Shown: piece by piece, positions 1 to 5,134 of the stretch
How positions within the stretch are numbered: the stretch's first letter is position 1
How the letters are laid out: every line of letters starts with the position of its first letter
Source of the DNA: Clostridia bacterium
Lineage (GTDB): Bacteria; Bacillota; Clostridia; Oscillospirales; CAG-272
Assembly: GCA_017395715.1 (NCBI GenBank)
Contig: JAFQNZ010000208.1
Location: 1-5,134 of the forward strand
Length of the DNA: 5,134 nucleotides
Direction: 5' to 3'
Position numbers and translations under genes: made by a program
Notes under the pieces: model-generated
Databases searched by the model: none
What the model was told of the DNA's origin: nothing
The model's input: the letters and a program-made list of their open reading frames with translations, nothing else

Positions 1-572
1 CTGTCGGCACGGCGGGGATTCACCACCGCCACCGCATCGGGCAGACGCGATTGGCATTCGTGGTGGTCGGTCACAATGGTATCGATTCCAAGTGAGCGTG
101 CATATTCCACTTCTTCCACAGCAGTTACACCGGTATCCACCGTGATCATCAGTGTTACGCCATCAGAAGCAAACTTGTCAATGGCAAGATTGTTAATGCC
201 ATAGCCCTCGCCGCTTCTGTCGGGTATGTAGTACGAAACGGAAAGCCCTCTCTTTTGCAGGTAAAGAGACAAAACGCTGACCGAGGTCACGCCGTCCACG
301 TCGTAGTCACCGTAAATAATCACCTTTTCTTTTTCGGCAATGGCAGCTTCCAGACGCAAAACCGCCTTATCCATGTCGGGAATGAGAAAAGGATCGTGTA
401 ATTTTGATTCGGAAAGCTGAATAAACGCATTTGCCTTTTCGGGTGTATCACAGCCGCGAAGCAGCAAAAGAAGCGCTATCACGGGAGGAATCTTCACCGC
501 CTCGGCAAGAGAGAGTACCTCGGGAGAGGTTAATGTATATTCACTTTTCAGGTTCCACTTGTTTTTATTCAT
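1..572 (-). CDS. recJ: Single-stranded-DNA-specific exonuclease RecJ, N-terminal part (3' end cut by window edge)
   Basis: This is the first 190 residues of a RecJ exonuclease, a DHH-superfamily enzyme that degrades single-stranded DNA 5' to 3' in recombination and mismatch/base-excision repair in the cytoplasm. I translated it from the ATG at 572-570 (protein begins MNKNKWNLKS); it stays open to the left edge. Visible signatures are motif I YGDYDVDGVTS (residues 87-97, metal ligands D89, D91, D93), the GEGYGI segment (121-126), motif II ITVDTG (143-148, D146), the DHH motif VTDHHE (167-172) and the VVNPRRAD segment (183-190). Together these are diagnostic of RecJ; oligoribonuclease-type DHH proteins lack this arrangement. 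The family is usually about 560-800 residues, so about two thirds (DHHA1 and OB domains) lies left of the window. It follows the RseC-like gene by 58 nt. A stop codon lies in frame upstream, limiting N-terminal extension; TTG (584-582) and CTG (578-576) are the only weak alternative starts. Confidence 0.95.
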   Translation of the reverse strand, partial: MNKNKWNLKSEYTLTSPEVLSLAEAVKIPPVIALLLLLRGCDTPEKANAFIQLSESKLHDPFLIPDMDKAVLRLEAAIAEKEKVIIYGDYDVDGVTSVSVLSLYLQKRGLSVSYYIPDRSGEGYGINNLAIDKFASDGVTLMITVDTGVTAVEEVEYARSLGIDTIVTDHHECQSRLPDAVAVVNPRRAD

Positions 573-630
573 AGTCAGTTTCAACCTTTCGGGTAAGATT
601 AGGGCACTTGCCTGTCACTTGGATACCATG
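573..630 (-). other. Intergenic gap between the RseC-like gene and recJ
   Basis: This 58-nt stretch is the longest gap in the window. It carries a CAAGTG hexamer twice (minus strand, CCAAGTGACAGGCAAGTGCC) and the recJ ribosome binding site. The only self-complementary arms (GGCA/TGCC) would leave a 2-nt loop, which is too short to form a hairpin, and there is no U-run, so no terminator is supported. A GTGACA resembling a -35 box (618-613) has no good -10 partner at 17 nt. Confidence 0.4.
585..590 (-). promoter_or_regulatory. Probable ribosome binding site of recJ
   Basis: On the minus strand GAAAGG lies 12 nt before the recJ ATG. The spacing is longer than the usual 5-9 nt, so initiation may be modest, or a rare CTG start at 578-576 (6 nt after the site) may be used. 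ATG remains the best call. Confidence 0.45.
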
Positions 631-1032
631 TTAGGAATGAATATCCACCATCTCCACAGTTAGGGTCTTTTTGCTCTTTCGCACGGTAAAGGCAATCACG
701 GCATACGCCAAAGCCGGCGTAATAAGCGCCGCAAGCGTGCGGTACAGCGTATTGTCTGTGAGGAGTGTTGAAATGCCGTAAGCGGCAAACGCAAGCAGAA
801 GCGGAAGCAAAAAGACAAGCGCCGCCACGCCAATCACGGTAGCACCCGGCGTTTCAATCGTTACCGAATCGCCCACCTTAGCAGATAGGGTATTCTTCAC
901 AGTCACTTCTATCACCTGCGAGCATCCGCCGCAGCCCGATTCTTTGTGACAGCCGTCACACATCGTCTGCCGTTTCACAAGCAGGATGGCAGAGTCCCCC
1001 ACCACTTCTTTTACAATCGCTGTTTGTTTCAT
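631..1032 (-). CDS. RseC/MucC-family membrane protein with a four-cysteine cluster
   Basis: This is a 133-residue protein with the architecture of the RseC/MucC family (named for the SoxR-reducing system protein RseC of E. coli and MucC of Pseudomonas). The N-terminal part carries a cysteine cluster, CDGCHKESGCGGC (residues 25-37), with ligands C25, C28, C34 and C37 (CxxC-x5-CxxC), suited to binding an Fe-S cluster or metal. A short beta-rich stretch ending in KVGDSVTIE (52-60) follows. Two predicted membrane helices lie at about 66-87 and 97-117, separated by a short loop, and the tail is short and basic (RKSKK, 118-122). Length and layout match the family. By the positive-inside rule both ends should be cytoplasmic. 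The ATG has a good ribosome binding site 7 nt upstream, and the gene starts 16 nt after the flavoprotein stop, so the two are probably cotranscribed. In proteobacteria RseC works with Rsx/Rnf electron-transfer complexes; no such genes are visible here, so the electron partner is unknown. Confidence 0.85.
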   Translation of the reverse strand: MKQTAIVKEVVGDSAILLVKRQTMCDGCHKESGCGGCSQVIEVTVKNTLSAKVGDSVTIETPGATVIGVAALVFLLPLLLAFAAYGISTLLTDNTLYRTLAALITPALAYAVIAFTVRKSKKTLTVEMVDIHS

Positions 1033-1039
1033 AGATCTG

Positions 1040-1045
1040 TCCTTT
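1040..1045 (-). promoter_or_regulatory. Ribosome binding site of the RseC-like gene
   Basis: AAAGGA on the minus strand stands 7 nt before the ATG at 1032-1030. It lies just downstream of the flavoprotein TAA (1051-1049), so ribosomes finishing that gene stop almost on top of this site, which favours coupled translation. Confidence 0.75.
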
Positions 1046-1048
1046 GGT

Positions 1049-2650
1049 TTATTCGTAAGCCGGGCGGTAAGCCGCCATCAGATGCGCGGCAATCTTAAGT
1101 CCGTCAAGCGCTGCGGAGGTAATGCCGCCGGCATAGCCCGCGCCCTCTCCGCAAGGATACAGCCGCTTCATGGAAAGCGACTCGCCGTTTTCATTTCGCA
1201 GAATGCGAAGAGGCGCTGATGTTCTCGTTTCCACCGCTGTGAGTAGTGCATCATGTGAATCAAAGCCCGCAATTTTTTTGCCAAACTGCCCGATTCCCTT
1301 TTTCAGCATCGACGACACAAAGGGGGGCAGTACCGCGTTTAAGTCTGCAGGCACAACAAAGCCCGATTCCATATAGGTTGGCTTGACCTTGGTAGGCGCA
1401 CTTCCCACCTTGTCCGAAAGGAAATCGCCCACCGTGACCATCGGTGCGGCGTAGGGTGCGCCGCCTTTGGCAAGCGCTTCGCGGTATGCCGCTCTTTCGA
1501 GTTTTCTTTGGAAGGCAATCGCCTGCATGGGGTCATTTCCGTAGTCTTCAGGTAAGACAGACACCGCAAGGGCGGCATTGGAGTTTTTGCCGTTGCGTGC
1601 GTGAACGCTCATGCCGTTTGTTACCACCGCTTCTTCTTCGGATGTGGCGGCAACCACCGTACCGCCGGGGCACATACAGAAGGAATAGACCCCTCTCTCT
1701 CCCTCGCGGTAAGACAGCGTATATTCGGCATGGGGGAGCTTGTCGGCAAATTTTCCGTACATTGCCCTGTCAATATCCTCGGCAAGATGCTCAATGCGAA
1801 CCCCTACCGAAAAGGCTTTCGGCTGAAGCGTATGATTCGTCTTGTTCAGGTACGCGTAGGTATCTCTTGCCGAATGTCCGATGGCAAGGATCACAGCGCC
1901 CGCCATGATCTCGCCGTTTTGTGTTTTCACCAAAATACCGTCGGAACGCTCACAAAAAGCTTCCGCACGGGTATGATACATAATGTTGCCGCCGAGAGAT
2001 TCGATTCTTTGGGCAATCGACGCCACCACTTGTTTCAAAAGGTCTGTGCCGATATGCGGCTTGGCATTCACAAGAATCTCCTCGGGCGCGCCGAATTCGC
2101 ACAGCTTTTCAAGCACATACGCGCAAAGCGGATCGTTCTTTCTCGTCACAAGCTTGCCGTCGGAAAACGTACCCGCACCGCCCGCACCGAACTGAATGTT
2201 CGAGTCACACGAAAGAATCTTGTCGCGGTAAAACATAGCCACGTCTTTTTCTCTTTCGGCAATGCTGCCGCCGCGCTCAAGCACAATCGGCGCATATCCG
2301 CGCTCGGCAAGCGCAAGAGCGGAAAACATACCCGCAGGACCAAAGCCCACCACCACGGGTGGATGGACAAGCGGTTTGCTGCCGATGACAGGCTCATACC
2401 TGCTTTTTTCCATTGCCACCGCCGAAAGCGCAGCAAGCTGACTTTCACTCGGCGTGCTGTCAATCTCCGCCATCACCGAGCAAATAAACACAATGGCATT
2501 TCGCTTTCTGGCATCCACCGATTTTTTGGCAAGCGAAAGCTTTGTGGGTGTGATTCCCTCGCGTTTGAGCTTTTGCTTTGCCGCCTGAATTGCCGCCTCT
2601 TCATGCGAATCGATCGGCACTTTTATATTTTGCAGAAGAATTCTTGTCAC
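1049..2650 (-). CDS. NAD(P)/FAD-dependent oxidoreductase, COG2509-type flavoprotein
   Basis: This 533-residue soluble flavoprotein belongs to the uncharacterised FAD-dependent dehydrogenase family (COG2509). Residues 1-95 form a family-typical N-terminal domain. The Rossmann FAD motif follows: VVVGFGPAGMFSALALAERG (99-118), with the glycine-rich turn GFGPAG at 102-107 and the acidic strand end VLERG (123-127). A second glycine-rich segment, FGAGGAGTFSDGKL (154-167), is characteristic of this family. AVILAIGHSARDT (252-264) is the central GxGHSA-like motif, FCMCPGG (324-330) another conserved block, and YPCGEGAGYAGGITSAALDG (498-517) the C-terminal FAD-contacting motif. No signal peptide or membrane segment is visible. 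Start is GTG at 2650-2648, with GGAG 7 nt upstream, overlapping the cdaR stop by 4 nt (GTGA); the family commonly begins at this point (IxNIKxPID). The substrate is unknown. From memory, this family is often encoded next to ybbR/cdaR in Clostridia, so the placement is probably ancestral. Family assignment is firm; reaction is not. Confidence 0.92.
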   Translation of the reverse strand: MTRILLQNIKVPIDSHEEAAIQAAKQKLKREGITPTKLSLAKKSVDARKRNAIVFICSVMAEIDSTPSESQLAALSAVAMEKSRYEPVIGSKPLVHPPVVVGFGPAGMFSALALAERGYAPIVLERGGSIAEREKDVAMFYRDKILSCDSNIQFGAGGAGTFSDGKLVTRKNDPLCAYVLEKLCEFGAPEEILVNAKPHIGTDLLKQVVASIAQRIESLGGNIMYHTRAEAFCERSDGILVKTQNGEIMAGAVILAIGHSARDTYAYLNKTNHTLQPKAFSVGVRIEHLAEDIDRAMYGKFADKLPHAEYTLSYREGERGVYSFCMCPGGTVVAATSEEEAVVTNGMSVHARNGKNSNAALAVSVLPEDYGNDPMQAIAFQRKLERAAYREALAKGGAPYAAPMVTVGDFLSDKVGSAPTKVKPTYMESGFVVPADLNAVLPPFVSSMLKKGIGQFGKKIAGFDSHDALLTAVETRTSAPLRILRNENGESLSMKRLYPCGEGAGYAGGITSAALDGLKIAAHLMAAYRPAYE

Positions 2651-3459
2651 TGCTTATCTCCGGAAGCAATTTTTTGTATCGTAACGGTATAAGGAGTTCC
2701 GTCGCTGTTCAAAACTTCATATACATTGCCCTTGAAGTTACCCTCAAAGCTAACAGAAATCGGAACCTCCACCCGGTCGGCGGCGGTGTTTTCTTCCACG
2801 TTCGCAAACACCGTAATGACTGCATTTTGCGCTTCGGTGTTGTTCGGATCAAGGTAAGCTGTCAGCTGATTGAACAGCGTATGATCGTCTTCGGTACCAA
2901 GACTGCGGATGGTGAGCGTGACAAAATCATCCACCATTTCATATCCGCTGTTGCTGACCTTAACATAACTCTTCGGCACTTTGAGTTCGTGTGAATGACC
3001 GACCTTGATCATCGCCTTCACCTTAACCTTGCCGTTCGCAAAGGAACTGCCGTTCGATTTCAAAATCTCGCTGATCCCTTCGGGAAGTGTGTCTTCTTTG
3101 AGAGCAAGCTCAATTTCCACCACGCCGTCACCGTCGGCATCGTCTAAAGTCTTGGCGGAAAAATCTTCAAGCTGAAGATTCTGTAAGGGATCCACAAGTG
3201 CCGATGCACCTTTCACGAGAAGCGATTGATATTCAAGTGTCACACGGTCGGAAAAATCAAGACCGTTCTTTTCCTTCACGGTAAGCGGCAACGGTTTTTC
3301 CACCACGTTGGTGGCAACTACGTAAAGCCAAATCGCAACGGCAAGAACCAATGTCATCACTTTGGCAACGTTATCAAGAGCGCGGCTTTTCTTTACGGTA
3401 ATATCGCCTGCTGCATCGCGGTCGTTTGCTTCAAACTGTTCTTCCTTCATGTGTTTCAT
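2647..3459 (-). CDS. cdaR: YbbR-domain membrane protein, CdaR-type regulator of the diadenylate cyclase
   Basis: This 270-residue protein has a short charged cytoplasmic N-terminus (1-30), one membrane helix (about 33-49, VMTLVLAVAIWLYVV core with the family-typical LAxxIWLYV pattern) and an extracytoplasmic beta-rich region containing about two YbbR-like repeats (roughly 55-150 and 155-240). Repeat landmarks are PLTVKEKNG (58-66), VTLEYQSLLVKG (73-84), LKVPKSYVKVSNSG (159-172) and VEVPISVSFEG (230-240). YbbR proteins encoded after cdaA (CdaR in Bacillus and Listeria) bind the membrane cyclase and tune c-di-AMP output. The Bacillus protein carries four repeats; this one is shorter. Start ATG overlaps the cdaA stop by 4 nt (ATGA), with GGAAAGGA upstream; a second ATG three codons in (3450-3448) is poorly spaced from that site. 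An acidic loop DADGDGVVEIE (107-117) resembles part of an EF-hand, but the usual position-12 acid is missing. Function is inferred from position and fold. Confidence 0.9.
   Translation of the reverse strand: MKHMKEEQFEANDRDAAGDITVKKSRALDNVAKVMTLVLAVAIWLYVVATNVVEKPLPLTVKEKNGLDFSDRVTLEYQSLLVKGASALVDPLQNLQLEDFSAKTLDDADGDGVVEIELALKEDTLPEGISEILKSNGSSFANGKVKVKAMIKVGHSHELKVPKSYVKVSNSGYEMVDDFVTLTIRSLGTEDDHTLFNQLTAYLDPNNTEAQNAVITVFANVEENTAADRVEVPISVSFEGNFKGNVYEVLNSDGTPYTVTIQKIASGDKQ
2658..2661 (-). promoter_or_regulatory. Ribosome binding site supporting the GTG start of the flavoprotein
   Basis: GGAG on the minus strand, 7 nt before the GTG at 2650-2648, lies inside the end of cdaR. It decides the start: the GTG overlaps the cdaR stop as GTGA, and the next residues (TRILLQNIK) match the usual beginning of this family. 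Confidence 0.75.
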
Positions 3460-4340
3460 ACCGTTTCATCCTTTCCGCCGTTATGCTTTTCCGTGCTGTC
3501 TTTTTTCTTTGCCATACGAAATCTTTGGCGAATGCCCCTGCCGTTTTCGTCCCCTTCAAGCATCAGCTGGGTCAGTTCCTTGTGCAGTTGCGCGTAATCG
3601 AAATTCCGTTTCAGTTTGCCTTCGTGCGCAATCGAGATCACACCGGTCTCCTCGCTCACCACAATCACCGCGGCATCCGAATTTTCACTCATGCCGATCG
3701 CGGCACGGTGTCTTGTACCGAGATCCTTGATGATATCGGGATTGGTCGAAAGCGGCAAAAAACAGCCTGCCGCATGGACTCTGGCATTGCGGATGATCAC
3801 CGCACCGTCATGCAGCGGTGCTTTGTTAAAGAAAATATTCTTGATCAGAAACGAGCTGACATCTGCATTGATCAAAGTTCCTGTTTTGGCATAGTCACCA
3901 AGCTTGGTTTCGCGCTCGATCACGATCAGAGCGCCTGTTTTGTCAAGCGACATATCGCAGATCGCCTCGCAAAGATTGTCAATGACTTCGCTGTAAACCG
4001 CGCTGTCTTTGGCATCGGTCAAGCTCTTGATGCCGCGAAAAGGCTCGCCGCCCACTTTTTCAAGGGCGGAACGAAGCTCGGGCTGGAACACCACAACAAG
4101 CGCAATGAGTCCGACCTGCAATACGTTTTGTAAAATAAAACGCATGGCAACCAGTTCGTAAAAATCAGTGATCACGCGCAAAGCAAGCAAAACGCAAACA
4201 CCGATGGCAAGCTTGCTGGCGCGGCGCTCGCGGATAAACTTGTAGGCAAGATACAAAAAAAACCATACAAGACAGATATCGATCACATCAAATACGTCGA
4301 TTTTTGTGAAAAAGTTAAGAATGTCTTTCAAAATGTTCAT
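3456..4340 (-). CDS. cdaA: Membrane diadenylate cyclase CdaA (c-di-AMP synthase)
   Basis: This 294-residue enzyme condenses two ATP into cyclic di-AMP, the second messenger that controls potassium and osmolyte transport and cell-wall homeostasis in Firmicutes. Three membrane helices lie at the N-terminus (about 20-36, 43-58 and 67-85), followed by the FQPELRSALEKVG linker (85-97) that is a hallmark of CdaA and then the cytoplasmic DAC domain (about 105-255). Catalytic signatures are intact: GALIVIERET (136-145), PLHDGAVIIR (175-184) with the DGA motif at 178-180, and GTRHRAAIG (208-216) with RHR at 210-212; SEETGVISIAHEGKL (229-243) follows. The tail (262-294) is charged and looks disordered; total length is slightly above the usual 270-285. 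ATG at 4340 has GGAG 7 nt upstream. It sits 33 nt after the DUF3137 gene and overlaps cdaR by 4 nt. The usual glmM gene, third in many Firmicute cdaA operons, is not in this window. Nothing suggests the enzyme is inactive. Confidence 0.97.
   Translation of the reverse strand: MNILKDILNFFTKIDVFDVIDICLVWFFLYLAYKFIRERRASKLAIGVCVLLALRVITDFYELVAMRFILQNVLQVGLIALVVVFQPELRSALEKVGGEPFRGIKSLTDAKDSAVYSEVIDNLCEAICDMSLDKTGALIVIERETKLGDYAKTGTLINADVSSFLIKNIFFNKAPLHDGAVIIRNARVHAAGCFLPLSTNPDIIKDLGTRHRAAIGMSENSDAAVIVVSEETGVISIAHEGKLKRNFDYAQLHKELTQLMLEGDENGRGIRQRFRMAKKKDSTEKHNGGKDETV
3469..3476 (-). promoter_or_regulatory. Ribosome binding site of cdaR within the cdaA 3' end
   Basis: GGAAAGGA on the minus strand ends 9 nt before the ATG at 3459-3457 and favours that start over the in-frame ATG at 3450-3448 (18 nt away). 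It lies in the last codons of cdaA, consistent with coupled translation. Confidence 0.7.
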
Positions 4341-4347
4341 TGTTTTT

Positions 4348-4351
4348 CTCC
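4348..4351 (-). promoter_or_regulatory. Ribosome binding site of cdaA
   Basis: GGAG on the minus strand lies 7 nt before the cdaA ATG, in the 33-nt gap after the DUF3137 gene. The gap is too short and shows no -10/-35 pair or hairpin, so cdaA is probably read through from upstream. Confidence 0.75.
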
Positions 4352-4373
4352 GTTTCCAAACAACCTTTGATCA

Positions 4374-5134
4374 TCAAATGCCCTCACGGACATGATTCGT
4401 TCCCTTTTCGTTTTCGGGGATGAAAAGCGAGTCGTCTTCTGCCAAACGATCTACAAAATCGGTAATCATCGAAACATCCAAAAGCATTTCGCGCTTTAAG
4501 GTACGTCTGTCAACGCGATGCGGTAAGATCGGATCCCATTCGCGCTTGATGCCGTGGATGGCAACATGAACGGTGTTTTCCGAAAAGGCAATCATCAAAT
4601 CGCCCGAAAGCGCATAATTGATCTCCATGATCGCATCGATCCAAAGCGGTGAAAGTATGTATCTTGCACGCGCTTCGTCTTCGGCGTACACACGGAAAAA
4701 GCGACTGAAGTCTTTGTTTTCAAAAGCAACAAAAGAAAGCGGCTTTCTGTTTTGGGAAAGGGACTGATTGCCCGAAAAACTCTTTTCTTTGATATGCAGT
4801 GTCGTTATGAACGTTTTATCTAAGTGAAAGGTCATCCAACAGCCGTCAAAGAATGTTACACTGTGATAGCCTTTGCCGCTCGGCGTTTTTTGCCCGATCG
4901 TCACGTCTGCCATTTCAAAACGAACACCGCCGCGCTCGCCCGTTACGAGATTGGCCGATTCAAAGCTGTTGCCCATCATGATCAAAGCGCTTTCGGCGAT
5001 CTCTTCTTCGGAAAAGCCGTCTTTTTCGCGGTAGCTGACAGAGCCGTAGGAATCCTCAAGAAGCTCTTTCATCAAATTGTCTTTGCAAAGTCTTTTGTAG
5101 CGCGAAACCGTCACGGAAATCAAAAGCAGAAATC
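4374..5134 (-). CDS. DUF3137-family protein, 5' end cut by window edge
   Basis: The visible 253 residues match the pattern of DUF3137 proteins, whose function is unknown. The right edge cuts the gene: the frame stays open to position 5134, and the first residues read FLLLISVTVSRYKR, the end of a membrane helix followed by basic residues. The TTG at 5123-5121 is therefore an internal leucine codon and not the start. The family normally has one or two N-terminal membrane helices and then a cytoplasmic domain. Family-like landmarks, counted from that leucine, are the YKRLCKDNLMKELLED amphipathic segment (9-24), VRFEMADVTIG (67-77), a gap with an insert-like KSFSGNQSLSQNRKP, then FENKDFSRFFRVYAEDEARA (134-153), RYILSPLWIDAIMEI (154-168) and LMIAFSENTVHVAIHG (176-191). 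The gene ends in two adjacent TGA codons (4376-4371), 33 nt before cdaA. Sharing a transcript with cdaA suggests an envelope or turgor role, but this is only inference from position. Confidence 0.75.
   Translation of the reverse strand, partial: FLLLISVTVSRYKRLCKDNLMKELLEDSYGSVSYREKDGFSEEEIAESALIMMGNSFESANLVTGERGGVRFEMADVTIGQKTPSGKGYHSVTFFDGCWMTFHLDKTFITTLHIKEKSFSGNQSLSQNRKPLSFVAFENKDFSRFFRVYAEDEARARYILSPLWIDAIMEINYALSGDLMIAFSENTVHVAIHGIKREWDPILPHRVDRRTLKREMLLDVSMITDFVDRLAEDDSLFIPENEKGTNHVREGI

Noticed and set aside
573..630. Promoter or terminator between the RseC-like gene and recJ
   Set aside because: GTGACA at 618-613 lacks a fitting -10 element, and the GGCA/TGCC arms leave only a 2-nt loop with no U-run.
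1601..2692. A 363-codon open frame on the plus strand opposite the flavoprotein and the cdaR end
   Set aside because: Its translation is rich in His and Arg and shows no domain, while the minus frame carries several unmistakable flavoprotein motifs. It is the antisense shadow of a real gene.
3426..4133. A 235-codon plus-strand frame opposite cdaA
   Set aside because: No recognisable domain and it lies fully opposite conserved catalytic sequence of CdaA, so it is a shadow frame.
4341..4373. c-di-AMP riboswitch or promoter before cdaA
   Set aside because: The gap is only 33 nt, too short for a ydaO-type riboswitch, and no promoter boxes are seen.
5121..5123. TTG as the start of the DUF3137 gene
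   Set aside because: The frame continues hydrophobic and open to the window edge, no ribosome binding site is visible before it, and the family has N-terminal membrane helices. It is an internal leucine codon.
1..5134. Mobile elements, CRISPR arrays, tRNA or rRNA genes
   Set aside because: No terminal inverted repeats, transposase motifs, regularly spaced repeats or RNA-gene signatures were seen; nearly all the sequence is accounted for by six ordinary minus-strand genes.

Overview
The window is a compact, entirely minus-strand gene cluster from a bacterium that looks like a Firmicute of class Clostridia. The evidence is the cdaA-cdaR (diadenylate cyclase plus YbbR regulator) pair, the family-level match of every gene to gut or anaerobic Clostridia types, purine-rich Shine-Dalgarno sites before every visible start, and base composition near 50% GC judged by eye. 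Lineage below class level cannot be read from the sequence with confidence.

In transcription order (right to left) there are six genes. (1) A DUF3137-family protein, 5134-4374, whose N-terminus lies outside the window. (2) cdaA, 4340-3456, a membrane diadenylate cyclase that makes c-di-AMP. (3) cdaR, 3459-2647, a membrane-anchored YbbR-domain protein expected to regulate CdaA. (4) A 533-residue FAD/NAD(P)-dependent oxidoreductase of the COG2509 type, 2650-1049. (5) A small RseC/MucC-family membrane protein with a four-cysteine cluster, 1032-631. (6) The N-terminal third of recJ, 572-1, cut by the left edge.

The genes are tightly packed. Gaps are 33, -4, -4, 16 and 58 nt. The two 4-nt stop/start overlaps (ATGA between cdaA and cdaR, GTGA between cdaR and the oxidoreductase) suggest translational coupling. 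No convincing promoter or terminator is visible in any gap, so the simplest reading is one polycistronic unit whose promoter lies right of the window. The 58-nt gap before recJ is the likeliest place for any internal control.

Functionally, the core is a c-di-AMP synthesis module (CdaA plus CdaR) linked to cell-envelope and turgor homeostasis. It is joined to a cytosolic flavoprotein and a membrane cysteine-cluster protein that may form a redox pair, then to the DNA-repair exonuclease RecJ. The familiar downstream partner glmM is not in this window. No mobile element, CRISPR array, RNA gene or clearly new system was found. The main points of interest are the unexplained neighbours of the c-di-AMP module (DUF3137, flavoprotein, RseC-like protein).
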